Positions 53,433-62,319 of a stretch of DNA of 64,000 nt are shown piece by piece; the first letter of the stretch is position 1, and every line of letters begins with the position of its first letter. The stretch spans positions 59,749 through 123,748 of the forward strand of contig NZ_FOSL01000016.1 of assembly GCF_900114255.1 (NCBI RefSeq), read 5' to 3'. Position numbers and translations under genes: made by a program. The stretch comes from Neomesorhizobium albiziae (GTDB lineage: Bacteria > Pseudomonadota > Alphaproteobacteria > Rhizobiales > Rhizobiaceae). The notes beneath the pieces are model-generated. The model was not told where the DNA came from, did not search any database, and saw nothing but the letters and a program-made list of their open reading frames with translations.

Positions 53433-54170
53433 GTGAATGTGACCAATGTTGCCACGACGCCGGCGCGCGAAGTGAACTATGCACCGCGGGTATTCGATCT
53501 CGCTACGACGCCGCTGCGCGACCTCAACCAGGCGCTCCATCAGATCGCCGATGGCGCCGACGAACCGGCCTGGGAAGTCTTGAACCCCAAGGGAAGCCAC
53601 GCCGTGGCGGCCGGTGTCGACCAGCCTATCACCATCGAGGTGCGCGGCAGCGTCGGCTACTATTGCGGCGGCATGAACAGCAAGGGCAACATCACCGTTC
53701 ACGGCTCCGCCGGTCCCGGTGTCGGCGAAAACATGATGTCCGGGTCAATCGTGGTGAAGGGCGACGCCAGCCAGTATGCCGGCGCCACGGGCAGGGGCGG
53801 TCTTCTGGTGATCGAAGGCAATGCGTCGTCGCGCTGCGGCATCTCGATGAAGGGCATCGACATCGTCGTCTGCGGCAATGTCGGGCACATGTCCGCCTTC
53901 ATGGCGCAGTCGGGCAATCTCGTCGTGCTGGGCGATGCCGGCGATGCGCTGGGCGATTCCATCTACGAAGCGCGACTGTTCGTGCGCGGCAACGTCAAGA
54001 GCCTTGGCGCCGATTGCATCAAGAAGGAGATGCGCCCCGAACATCTCGCCAAGTTACGGGAACTGCTGGACCGCGCCGGGGTCAAAGGCGTCAAGCCCGA
54101 GGAGTTCACGCGCTACGGTTCGGCGCGCACGCTCTACAATTTCAACATCGACAACGCCGACGCGTACTGA
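53433..54170 (+). CDS. mgsB: N-methylglutamate synthase, GXGXG-domain subunit
   Basis: 245 residues from a GTG at 53433. The core is the right-handed helix of the glutamate synthase GXGXG domain, with repeating G-rich units (GGMNSKGNITVHGSAG, GVGENMMSGSIVVKGD, GDAGDALGDS). It corresponds to the C-terminal domain of glutamate synthase, here a separate protein. It follows mgsA by four bases. Longer frame readings start inside mgsA and are unlikely. Confidence 0.92.
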   Translation: MNVTNVATTPAREVNYAPRVFDLATTPLRDLNQALHQIADGADEPAWEVLNPKGSHAVAAGVDQPITIEVRGSVGYYCGGMNSKGNITVHGSAGPGVGENMMSGSIVVKGDASQYAGATGRGGLLVIEGNASSRCGISMKGIDIVVCGNVGHMSAFMAQSGNLVVLGDAGDALGDSIYEARLFVRGNVKSLGADCIKKEMRPEHLAKLRELLDRAGVKGVKPEEFTRYGSARTLYNFNIDNADAY

Positions 54171-54181
54171 GGGATGCCAGC

Positions 54182-55510
54182 ATGACCTATCACAATCCTC
54201 CGACGACGCCGCGCAGATCGGCGACGTTCGACGAGTACACGATGTCGGAAATCCGCCGCGCCGCAGCCACCGGGATTTATGATATCCGAGGCGCGGGCGC
54301 CAAACGCAAGCTGCCGCATTTCGACGACCTCCTGTTTCTCGGCGCCTCGATCTCGCGTTACCCCCTCGAAGGCTACCGCGAGAAATGCGAGACGAGCGTT
54401 ACGCTCGGCGCGCGCCATGCCACCAAGCCCATCGAACTGAAAATCCCGATCACCATCGCCGGCATGAGCTTCGGCTCGCTGTCGGGTCCCGCCAAGGAGG
54501 CGCTGGGTCGCGGCGCCACTATTGCCGGTACATCCACCACCACCGGCGACGGCGGCATGACCGAGGAGGAACGGGGTCATTCCAAGACGTTGGTCTACCA
54601 GTATCTGCCGTCGCGCTACGGCATGAACCTGCGTGACCTGCGTCGTGCCGATGCCATCGAGATCGTGGTTGGGCAGGGCGCCAAGCCGGGCGGTGGCGGC
54701 ATGCTGCTCGGCCAGAAGATTTCGGACCGTGTCGCCGAGATGCGCACGCTGCCGAAGGGCATCGACCAGCGTTCCGCCTGCCGGCATCCCGACTGGACCG
54801 GTCCGGACGATCTCGAAATCAAGATCCTCGAGCTGCGCGAAATCACCGACTGGGAGAAGCCGATCTACGTGAAGATCGGCGGCGCGCGTCCTTACTACGA
54901 CACGGCACTGGCGGTGAAGGCCGGCGCCGATGTCGTCGTGCTCGACGGCATGCAAGGCGGTACGGCGGCGACCCAGGAGGTGTTCATCGAGCACGTCGGC
55001 CAACCGACGCTCGCCTGCATCCGCCCGGCGGTGAAAGCCTTGCAGGATCTCGGCATGCACCGCAAGGTTCAGCTCGTCGTGTCGGGCGGCATCCGCAACG
55101 GCGCCGATGTCGCCAAGGCGCTCGCCCTCGGTGCGGATGTGGTGTCCATCGGCACCGCTGCATTGATTGCGCTCGGCGACAACGATCCGCGCTGGGAGGA
55201 GGAGTACCAGAAGCTCGGTACGACCGCCGGCGCTTATGACGACTGGCATGAAGGCAAGGATCCGGCCGGCATCACCACGCAGGATCCGGAATTGATGAAA
55301 CGTGTCGACCCGGTCGCCGCGGGAAGGCGTCTGGCGAATTATCTGAAAGTGATGACGCTTGAGGCACAGACCATCGCGCGCGCCTGCGGCAAAAATCATG
55401 TCCATAATCTCGAGCCGGAGGATCTCTGCGCACTGACCATCGAGGCTGCCGCAATGGCAGGCGTTCCGCTTGCGGGAACGAGCTGGATACCCGGGCAGGG
55501 CGCCTTCTGA
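54182..55510 (+). CDS. mgsC: N-methylglutamate synthase, FMN/catalytic subunit
   Basis: 442 residues with the FMN-binding barrel of the glutamate synthase family (ITIAGMSFGSLSGPAKEALG, GAKPGGGGMLLGQK, LVVSGGIRNGADVAKALALGADVV). Conserved cysteines at the C-terminus (CGKNHVHNLEPEDLC) may belong to an iron-sulfur site. It performs the reductive amination/transfer that forms N-methylglutamate. The ATG at 54182 lies eleven bases after mgsB. Confidence 0.93.
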   Translation: MTYHNPPTTPRRSATFDEYTMSEIRRAAATGIYDIRGAGAKRKLPHFDDLLFLGASISRYPLEGYREKCETSVTLGARHATKPIELKIPITIAGMSFGSLSGPAKEALGRGATIAGTSTTTGDGGMTEEERGHSKTLVYQYLPSRYGMNLRDLRRADAIEIVVGQGAKPGGGGMLLGQKISDRVAEMRTLPKGIDQRSACRHPDWTGPDDLEIKILELREITDWEKPIYVKIGGARPYYDTALAVKAGADVVVLDGMQGGTAATQEVFIEHVGQPTLACIRPAVKALQDLGMHRKVQLVVSGGIRNGADVAKALALGADVVSIGTAALIALGDNDPRWEEEYQKLGTTAGAYDDWHEGKDPAGITTQDPELMKRVDPVAAGRRLANYLKVMTLEAQTIARACGKNHVHNLEPEDLCALTIEAAAMAGVPLAGTSWIPGQGAF

Positions 55511-55534
55511 AAACTGACTGGGAGGTCATAAAAA

Positions 55535-56878
55535 ATGGGAACGACTTTCGAGATGAAAATGGGGAACGCGGAAGCCGGCGATTTGAAAAAATACGCCAAA
55601 GCCAAGAACATCAAATATTTCATGATCTCCTACACCGACCTGTTCGGTGGCCAACGCGCCAAGCTGGTGCCGGCGCAGGCGATTTCCGACATGCAGAAGG
55701 ATGGCGCCGGCTTTGCCGGTTTCGCCACCTGGCTCGACCTGACACCGGCGCACCCGGACATGCTTGCGGTTCCGGATCCTGCCTCGGTCATCCAACTTCC
55801 CTGGAAGCCCGATGTCGCCTGGCTGGCGTCGGACTGCCTCATGGAAGGCAAGAGCGTCGCCCAGGCGCCGCGCAACACGCTGAAGCGGCTGGTATCGGAG
55901 GCGGCTGAACTGGGCATGTCGGTGAAAACCGGCGTCGAGCCGGAGTTCTTCCTGACCACGCCAGACGGCAAGCAGATTTCGGACGAATACGACACATCAG
56001 CCAAATCCTGCTATGACCAACAGGCTGTGATGCGCCGTTATGATGTCATCGCCGAAATCTGCGATGGCATGCTGTCGCTGGGCTGGGAGCCCTATCAGAA
56101 CGACCACGAGGACGCGAATGGCCAGTTCGAGATGAACTGGGCCTTCGACGACGTGCTGGCCACCGCCGACAAGCATTCCTTCTTCAAGTTCATGGTCAAG
56201 TCGATTGCTGAGAAGCACGGCCTGCGCGCCACCTTCATGCCGAAGCCGTTCCAGGGCCTCACCGGCAATGGCTGCCATGTCCACATCTCGGTCTGGGATC
56301 TCGCCGGCAAGAAGAATGCCTTCGCCGACAAGGACATGGATCTTGGCCTGTCCGAACAGGGCAGGCATTTCCTTGGCGGCATCATGAAACATGCTTCGGC
56401 ACTTGCGGCGATCACCAACCCGACCGTCAATTCCTACAAACGCATCAACGCACCCCGCACCATTTCGGGCGCGACCTGGGCGCCCAACACGGTCACATGG
56501 ACCGGCAACAACCGCACCCATATGGTAAGGGTGCCGGGGCCTGGCCGTTTCGAACTCCGGCTCCCCGACGGCGCTGCCAACCCCTACCTCATGCAGGCTG
56601 TCATCATCGCGGCCGGCCTTGACGGCATCCGGTCGAAGGCCGATCCAGGCGCGCGCAGCGACATCGATATGTACAAGGACGGTCACACCGTCACCAACGG
56701 CGCCAAGCTGCCGCTCAACCTCCTCGACGCATTGCGCGAATACGACAAGGATACGTCTTTGAAGGCGGCGATGGGGGAGGAGTTCTCGGCGGCATTCCTG
56801 AGGCTGAAGCAGCAGGAGTGGAATTCTTTCGCGTCGCATTTCACCCAATGGGAACGCGACAACACGCTCGACGTTTGA
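55535..56878 (+). CDS. gmaS: Gamma-glutamylmethylamide synthetase
   Basis: 447 residues of the glutamine synthetase superfamily, GmaS branch. Catalytic glutamates are in TGVEPEFFLTTPDG and GQFEMNWAF; ATP/ammonium regions in TGNGCHVHISVWD and APRTISGATWAPN. GmaS joins methylamine to glutamate using ATP; it is distinguished from GlnA mainly by context: it sits between mgsABC and mgdABCD. It is widely used as the marker of the N-methylglutamate pathway. RBS GGGAGG. Confidence 0.93.
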   Translation: MGTTFEMKMGNAEAGDLKKYAKAKNIKYFMISYTDLFGGQRAKLVPAQAISDMQKDGAGFAGFATWLDLTPAHPDMLAVPDPASVIQLPWKPDVAWLASDCLMEGKSVAQAPRNTLKRLVSEAAELGMSVKTGVEPEFFLTTPDGKQISDEYDTSAKSCYDQQAVMRRYDVIAEICDGMLSLGWEPYQNDHEDANGQFEMNWAFDDVLATADKHSFFKFMVKSIAEKHGLRATFMPKPFQGLTGNGCHVHISVWDLAGKKNAFADKDMDLGLSEQGRHFLGGIMKHASALAAITNPTVNSYKRINAPRTISGATWAPNTVTWTGNNRTHMVRVPGPGRFELRLPDGAANPYLMQAVIIAAGLDGIRSKADPGARSDIDMYKDGHTVTNGAKLPLNLLDALREYDKDTSLKAAMGEEFSAAFLRLKQQEWNSFASHFTQWERDNTLDV

Positions 56879-56908
56879 GGCGACCCCGGGCGCGGTCGAA
56901 AAAGCAAA

Positions 56909-58162
56909 ATGCGGTACTCCATCTTCTCCCTCGCCAGGGCGGCGCTCTCTGGCCACAAGGGCTGGACGCGCGCTTGGCGCGACCCTCAACCCAAGAAGCA
57001 CTACGACGTCGTTATCATCGGCGGCGGCGGGCACGGTCTGGCGACCGCCTACTTCCTGGCGCGTGAATACGGCGTCCGCAATGTCGCGGTGCTGGAGAAG
57101 GGCTGGATCGGCTCCGGCAATGCCGGCCGCAACACCACCATCATCCGTTCCAACTATATGCTGCCGGGCAATATCGGCTTCTACGAGCTTTCCATGAAGT
57201 TGTGGGAGCGCATGGAGCAGGACCTCAACTACAACACGATGGTCAGCCAGCGCGGCATCATCAACCTCTATCACTCCGATGCGCAGCGCGACGCCTACGC
57301 CCGCCGCGGCAACGCCATGCGCATCAACGGCATCGATGCGGAATTGCTGGACGGCGTCCAGATCCGCAAGGTGCTTCCGTTCCTCAACTATGACAATGCA
57401 CGCTTTCCCATACAGGGAGGGCTGTTGCAGCGCCGCGCCGGCACCGCAAGGCATGACGCCGTCGTCTGGGGCTACGCGCGCGCCGCCGATTCGCGTGGCG
57501 TCGACATCATCCAGAACTGCGAAGTAACCGGCTTCATCCGCGACCAGAACGGCAAGGTCACTGGCGTCGAGACCTCGCGCGGCGCCATCGGCGCGGGCAA
57601 GGTCGGCATGGCGGTCGCCGGCAATTCCTCGCGCGTCGCCGCGATGGCCGGCCTGCGCCTGCCGATCGAGAGCCATGTGCTGCAGGCCTTCGTCTCGGAG
57701 GCGATCAAGCCGCTCATTCCGGGCGTCATCACTTTCGGCGCCGGCCATTTCTATGTCAGCCAGTCCGACAAGGGCGGGCTGGTGTTCGGTGGCGACATCG
57801 ACGGTTACAATTCCTACGCCCAGCGCGGCAACATGCCGGTGATGGAGGATGTCTGCGAGGGCGGCATGGCGATCATGCCGATGATCGGCCGGGTGCGGCT
57901 GCTGCGCCAGTGGGGCGGCATCATGGACATGTCGATGGACGGCACGCCGATCATCGACCGGACACCCGTCGACGGTCTCTACCTGAACGCCGGCTGGTGC
58001 TACGGCGGCTTCAAGGCGACCCCGGCGTCCGGCCTGGCCTTTGCCCATCTGCTGGCGCGCGACGAGCCGCACGAGGAAGCCCGGCGCTTCCGCCTCGACC
58101 GTTTCCGGCGTGGCGCCATGATCGATGAAAAGGGCCAGGGCGCCCAACCCAACCTGCATTAG
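56909..58162 (+). CDS. mgdA: N-methylglutamate dehydrogenase subunit A (SoxB-like)
   Basis: 417 residues, FAD-dependent oxidoreductase like the beta subunit of heterotetrameric sarcosine oxidase. Its motif VVIIGGGGHGLATAYFLAREYG binds FAD and RNTTIIRSNYM is the usual covalent-FMN region of SoxB. In this context the enzyme oxidises N-methylglutamate to glutamate and passes the C1 unit to tetrahydrofolate. A sarcosine oxidase role is the alternative by sequence alone. Spacing to gmaS is 30 bases. Confidence 0.9.
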   Translation: MRYSIFSLARAALSGHKGWTRAWRDPQPKKHYDVVIIGGGGHGLATAYFLAREYGVRNVAVLEKGWIGSGNAGRNTTIIRSNYMLPGNIGFYELSMKLWERMEQDLNYNTMVSQRGIINLYHSDAQRDAYARRGNAMRINGIDAELLDGVQIRKVLPFLNYDNARFPIQGGLLQRRAGTARHDAVVWGYARAADSRGVDIIQNCEVTGFIRDQNGKVTGVETSRGAIGAGKVGMAVAGNSSRVAAMAGLRLPIESHVLQAFVSEAIKPLIPGVITFGAGHFYVSQSDKGGLVFGGDIDGYNSYAQRGNMPVMEDVCEGGMAIMPMIGRVRLLRQWGGIMDMSMDGTPIIDRTPVDGLYLNAGWCYGGFKATPASGLAFAHLLARDEPHEEARRFRLDRFRRGAMIDEKGQGAQPNLH

Positions 58163-58177
58163 AGTGAGACAGGCGCA

Positions 58178-58486
58178 ATGCGCATAGCATGCCCATTTTG
58201 CGGAGAACGCGAGCTCGGCGAGTTCACCTATCTCGGTGACGCGGCGCCGAAGCGGCCCTCCGCCTTTGCTGACGACGGCAGCGAGCAGCCGGACGCGCAG
58301 GACGCCTTCCACGACTACGTCTATCTCCGCGACAATATTGCCGGCGAAATGACCGAGAGCTGGTATCACGGCGGAGGCTGCCGTTCCTGGCTGACCATCA
58401 CCCGCAGCACGACGACGCATGAGATCAAGGCGGTGAAGGCAGCGCCGGGCGCAGGCGCCCGGGTAGCGGCGGGCCTGGCATCATGA
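58178..58486 (+). CDS. mgdB: N-methylglutamate dehydrogenase subunit B (SoxD-like)
   Basis: 102 residues, the zinc-binding delta subunit type. It begins MRIACPFCGERELGEFTYLGDA and ends with HGGGCRSWLTITRSTTTHE; the cysteines C5, C8 and later C and H are the zinc ligands. It stabilises the dehydrogenase complex. It overlaps mgdC by four bases (ATGA). Confidence 0.93.
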   Translation: MRIACPFCGERELGEFTYLGDAAPKRPSAFADDGSEQPDAQDAFHDYVYLRDNIAGEMTESWYHGGGCRSWLTITRSTTTHEIKAVKAAPGAGARVAAGLAS

Positions 58487-61400
58487 GCGCGACACGATCC
58501 AACCCTCTCGCCGGCGCGGCTTCGGTTCCGCTCGCCTTCGACGACAAGTCGGCGGCGACGAACCGTATCGCTGCCGCCAGTGCGCAGTCGTACCGCCTGG
58601 CAAGCGGCGGGCTGATAGACCGGGGGCAATCGCTCTCCTTCAGCTTCGACGGCAAGACCATGACCGGCTATGGCGGCGACACTCTGGCTTCGGCGCTGGT
58701 CGCCAACGGTGTCAAGCTGGTCGGTCGCTCGTTCAAATATCATCGCCCGCGCGGCATCCTGACTGCAGGCGCGGAGGAGCCCAACGCGCTGGTCGAATTG
58801 CGCACCGGCGCGCGCCGCGAGGCCAACACCCGGGCGACAACGACCGAACTTTACGACGGTCTTGCCGCCAACAGCCAGAACCGTTGGCCGTCGCTGCGCC
58901 ACGATCTGATGGCGGTGAACTCGCTGCTGTCGCCGGTCTTCGTCGCCGGCTTCTACTACAAGACCTTCATGTGGCCGGCGAAGTTCTGGGAGGCGATCTA
59001 CGAACCGGCCATTCGCCGCGCCGCCGGCCTCGGCAAGACCAGCGGTGTCGCCGACCCCGACCACTACGAAAAGGCGTGGGCGCATTGCGACGTGCTGGTG
59101 GTGGGCAGCGGCCCTGCCGGCTTGTCGGCAGCACTTGCCGCCGGGCGCGCCGGTGCGCGGGTCATCCTTGCCGAGGAAGACAGCCGTCTCGGTGGACGTC
59201 TGCTGTCGGATGCTGCGGAGATCGACGGCAAGATCGCCGCCGAATGGCTGGCGAGCGTGCTCGGCGAGCTCGACAGCCTGCCCAATGTTCGCATCATGCC
59301 GAGAACCGCAGTGTTCGGCGTTTATGACGGCGGCACTTACGGCGCGCTTGAACGGGTGAACGACCACGTCGCCGTGCCGCCGGCCCACCAACCGCGCCAG
59401 CGCCTGTGGCGCATCGTGGCGAAGCGATCGGTGGTGGCGGCCGGCGCGCTTGAGCGGCCGATCGTATTTCCTGGCAATGACAGGCCGGGTGTGATGATGG
59501 CCTCGGCGGTGCGCACCTATGTCAATCGGTTCGCGGCCTTGCCAGGGCGGCGCGTCGCGCTGTTCACCAACAATGACGACGGCTGGCGCACTGCCGAAGC
59601 CGTTCGCAAGGCGGGCGTCGAGATCGTCGCTGTGATCGACCCGCGCGGCAGAGTTCCGCAACAATTCCGCGGACTGCGGGATACCGCCGGCTTTGAGGTG
59701 CTCTCGGGCAATGTCGTCGACGTGAAGGGTGGCGTGGACGGTGTCCACAAGGTGGTCGTCGCCACCGACGGCGGCAGGCGTGAGGTCGAGGCCGATTGCC
59801 TGGCGATGTCCGGCGGCTGGAATCCGACTGTGGCGCTGTCCTCCTTCCATCGCGGTCGCCCGGTTTGGCGCGACGACATCGCCGCTTTCGGCCCCGGTCA
59901 GTGCCCGCCGGGAATGGTGATGGCGGGCGCGGCCAATGGGGATTTCTCGCTCGGCGCCTGCCTGCGCGACGGCCATGCGGCCGGCTTGAAGGCGGCCCTC
60001 GAGACGGGCGCGTCGGGCAGCGCGGGTTCGGCGGCGACCGGCGACGACGAGACTTTTGGGATCAAGCCGCTCTGGCATGTGAAAGGCGGCAAGGCCTTTG
60101 TCGACTTCCAGCACGATGTCACTGCTTCCGACGTCACCCTGGCGCAGCGCGAGGGTTTCGAATCCGTCGAGCATCTGAAGCGCTACACGACGCTGGGCAT
60201 GGCAACCGACCAGGGCAAGCTCTCCAACGTCAACGGCCTGGCCATCATGGCCGAGGCCACAGGACGCAGCATCGCCGACACCGGTACGACCATCTACCGG
60301 CCGCCCTACGCGCCGGTGGCGATCGGTGCGCTGGCCGGCCATCACCGCGACGAAAATTTCCATGCTTGGCGGCTGACGCCATCGCATCACTGGGCCGCCG
60401 AGCGCGGTGCGGTGTTCGTCGACACCGGCCTCTGGAAGCGCGCGCAGTGGTATCCGCAGCCGGGTGAGAAGGACTGGCTTGAATCGGTCACCCGCGAGGT
60501 CAGGGCGGTGCGCGGCGGCGTCGGTTTCTGCGACGTCTCGACGCTCGGCAAGGTGGACGTACATGGTCCCGACGCCGGAAAGTTTCTCGACCGCATCTAC
60601 ATCAACACTTTTTCCAATCTCTCGGTCGGCAAGGCTCGCTACGGCCTGATGCTGCGTGAGGACGGATTGGTCTATGACGACGGTACGACCTCGCGGTTGG
60701 CCGAAGATCATTATTTCCTGACGACGACGACGGCCAAGGCCGGCCTCGTCATGCAGCATCTGGAACATTGCCGGCAGGTTCTGTGGCCGGAACTCGACGT
60801 GCAACTCACTTCGGTGACCGACCAGTGGGCGCAGTTCTCCATCGCCGGCCCGAACACCCGCGACCTGCTGCGGGACCTGGTCGACCCGTCCGAGGACCTG
60901 TCCAACGAAGGCTTCCCGTTCATGGGCGTGCGCGAGGTCGCCTTGCGCGGCGGCATGTGCGCGCGCCTCTACCGCATCTCGTTTTCCGGCGAGATGGCGT
61001 TCGAAATCGGCGTGCCGGCGCAGTTCGGTGAAGCGCTTGCCCGCAACCTCATGTTGGCCGGCAAGCCATTCGGCGTGGTTCCCTACGGCACCGAGGCGCT
61101 CGGCGTCATGCGTATCGAAAAGGGCCATGTCGCCGGCCCCGAACTCAACGGCACGACGACAGCCGGCGATCTCGGGCTCGGCAAGATGGCCTCGAGGAAA
61201 AAGGACTACATCGGCCGCGCCATGGCCGGCCGCGAGGCTCTCAATGCTCCCGACAGGCAGGTCGTCGTCGGCATCAAGCCAGTGAACGCGGCGAGCCGCC
61301 TGCGCTCCGGCGCACATATCGTGCCGAAGGGCGCCGTCCCCGGTCCGGACACCGATCAGGGTTATGTGACGTCGGTCTGTTTTTCGCCGATGCTCAGCCA

Positions 61401-61548
61401 GTGGATCGGCCTGGGCCTGGTTGCTGGCGGGCGCGAACGCCATGGCGAGATTGTGCGCGCGCACGACCCGCTGCGGGGAGAAGACATGGACGTCGAGATC
61501 GTCAATCCTGTCTTCTACGATCCCGAGGGAGGGCGCCAGCGTGGCTGA
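58483..61548 (+). CDS. mgdC: N-methylglutamate dehydrogenase subunit C (SoxA-like)
   Basis: 1021 residues, as for the alpha subunit of sarcosine oxidase. Order: an N-terminal ferredoxin-like part (SLSFSFDGKTMTGYGGDTLA), a NAD(P)/FAD domain (VLVVGSGPAGLSAALAAGRAG near 204), a central linker, and a C-terminal GcvT-like folate domain (FCDVSTLGKVDVHGPDAGKF; EMAFEIGVPAQFGEAL). The folate part accepts the methyl-derived C1 unit. It overlaps mgdB and mgdD by a few bases, which points to one translated block. Confidence 0.94.
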   Translation: MSATRSNPLAGAASVPLAFDDKSAATNRIAAASAQSYRLASGGLIDRGQSLSFSFDGKTMTGYGGDTLASALVANGVKLVGRSFKYHRPRGILTAGAEEPNALVELRTGARREANTRATTTELYDGLAANSQNRWPSLRHDLMAVNSLLSPVFVAGFYYKTFMWPAKFWEAIYEPAIRRAAGLGKTSGVADPDHYEKAWAHCDVLVVGSGPAGLSAALAAGRAGARVILAEEDSRLGGRLLSDAAEIDGKIAAEWLASVLGELDSLPNVRIMPRTAVFGVYDGGTYGALERVNDHVAVPPAHQPRQRLWRIVAKRSVVAAGALERPIVFPGNDRPGVMMASAVRTYVNRFAALPGRRVALFTNNDDGWRTAEAVRKAGVEIVAVIDPRGRVPQQFRGLRDTAGFEVLSGNVVDVKGGVDGVHKVVVATDGGRREVEADCLAMSGGWNPTVALSSFHRGRPVWRDDIAAFGPGQCPPGMVMAGAANGDFSLGACLRDGHAAGLKAALETGASGSAGSAATGDDETFGIKPLWHVKGGKAFVDFQHDVTASDVTLAQREGFESVEHLKRYTTLGMATDQGKLSNVNGLAIMAEATGRSIADTGTTIYRPPYAPVAIGALAGHHRDENFHAWRLTPSHHWAAERGAVFVDTGLWKRAQWYPQPGEKDWLESVTREVRAVRGGVGFCDVSTLGKVDVHGPDAGKFLDRIYINTFSNLSVGKARYGLMLREDGLVYDDGTTSRLAEDHYFLTTTTAKAGLVMQHLEHCRQVLWPELDVQLTSVTDQWAQFSIAGPNTRDLLRDLVDPSEDLSNEGFPFMGVREVALRGGMCARLYRISFSGEMAFEIGVPAQFGEALARNLMLAGKPFGVVPYGTEALGVMRIEKGHVAGPELNGTTTAGDLGLGKMASRKKDYIGRAMAGREALNAPDRQVVVGIKPVNAASRLRSGAHIVPKGAVPGPDTDQGYVTSVCFSPMLSQWIGLGLVAGGRERHGEIVRAHDPLRGEDMDVEIVNPVFYDPEGGRQRG

Positions 61549-62176
61549 TTATCTCTGGAGCACGCAGTCGCCGTTGCAGAAGGCGCTTGTGCCCGGGCGC
61601 CAGGGTGTGCGCTCAGGGGAGGCCGGGATTGCACTGACCGAAATGACAGGTGTCGCCGTTGTGCAGATCATGGCGCGCCGTGGCCGCTGGGCTCAAACGG
61701 CCAAGGCCGCCAGGGCGCATTTTGGCGTCGGCGCCCCGGATCGCCCGATGGCGGCGTTCGGCAAGGCGGCCACCCTTGTGTGGTCAGGTCCCGACCAGTT
61801 CCTTGCCGTAGCGGCCGTGGATGGCTCGGCCGGCCCAATCGCTGCCATGAGCGATGCCTTCGCCGGCAACGCGTCATTATCAGACCAGTCGGGCGGCCGC
61901 TGCCGTATCCGGATCACGGGCGCGCGGGCGCGCGATGCCCTGGCGAAAATCTCGTCGCTCGATCTGCACGATACGGTATTTCCGGTCGGTGCTGCCGCCG
62001 CGACCTCCATCGACCACACCGGCGTCAATCTGTGGAGGAGTGCCGACGTAGCCGGAAACGCCGTCTACAATGTGCTGGTCTTCGCCAGCTTCGCCGACAG
62101 TCTCTGGCACACGCTTGTCGATGCGGCGGCCGAGTATGGCGTTGATGTCGACAGAATGGCCCTCCCGAGAGGCTAA
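61541..62176 (+). CDS. mgdD: N-methylglutamate dehydrogenase subunit D (SoxG-like)
   Basis: 211 residues from a GTG at 61541 that overlaps the mgdC stop by eight bases and follows GAGGGAGGGCGCC. It resembles the gamma subunit of sarcosine oxidase (EMTGVAVVQIMARRGRW, CRIRITGARARDALAKISSLDL, SIDHTGVNLWR), which helps bind folate and close the complex. It is the last gene of the rightward operon and ends just before a strong terminator. Confidence 0.9.
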   Translation: MADYLWSTQSPLQKALVPGRQGVRSGEAGIALTEMTGVAVVQIMARRGRWAQTAKAARAHFGVGAPDRPMAAFGKAATLVWSGPDQFLAVAAVDGSAGPIAAMSDAFAGNASLSDQSGGRCRIRITGARARDALAKISSLDLHDTVFPVGAAAATSIDHTGVNLWRSADVAGNAVYNVLVFASFADSLWHTLVDAAAEYGVDVDRMALPRG

Positions 62177-62222
62177 CTCTTTTCTCGCGTCGGATTCTTT
62201 CTGGTCGGGATATCGGCGACCG

Positions 62223-62261
62223 TAGAGCGAAATGTATGGTCAACCCATACATTCCGCTCTA
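62223..62261. terminator. Long hairpin between mgdD and fhs
   Basis: 17-base arms (62223-62239 with 62245-62261, TAGAGCG...ATGTATGG and its complement, one mismatch) surround TCAAC. It separates convergent mgdD and fhs, so a bidirectional terminator or a dispersed palindromic repeat is likely; TTTCTTT follows after a few bases. Confidence 0.8.
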
Positions 62262-62319
62262 TCGGTTTCTTTAGCCGCATCTCTGCGAAGCCGGGTGAAT
62301 TCCGCCTGGCGGCCGAATT

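Noticed and set aside
58366..61464. 1032-codon minus-strand frame opposite mgdC
   Set aside because: Antisense shadow of a well-conserved gene with biased composition and no recognisable motif.
56909..62176. Sarcosine oxidase soxBDAG as the primary call
   Set aside because: Sequence alone would allow it, but direct linkage to mgsABC and gmaS favours N-methylglutamate dehydrogenase.
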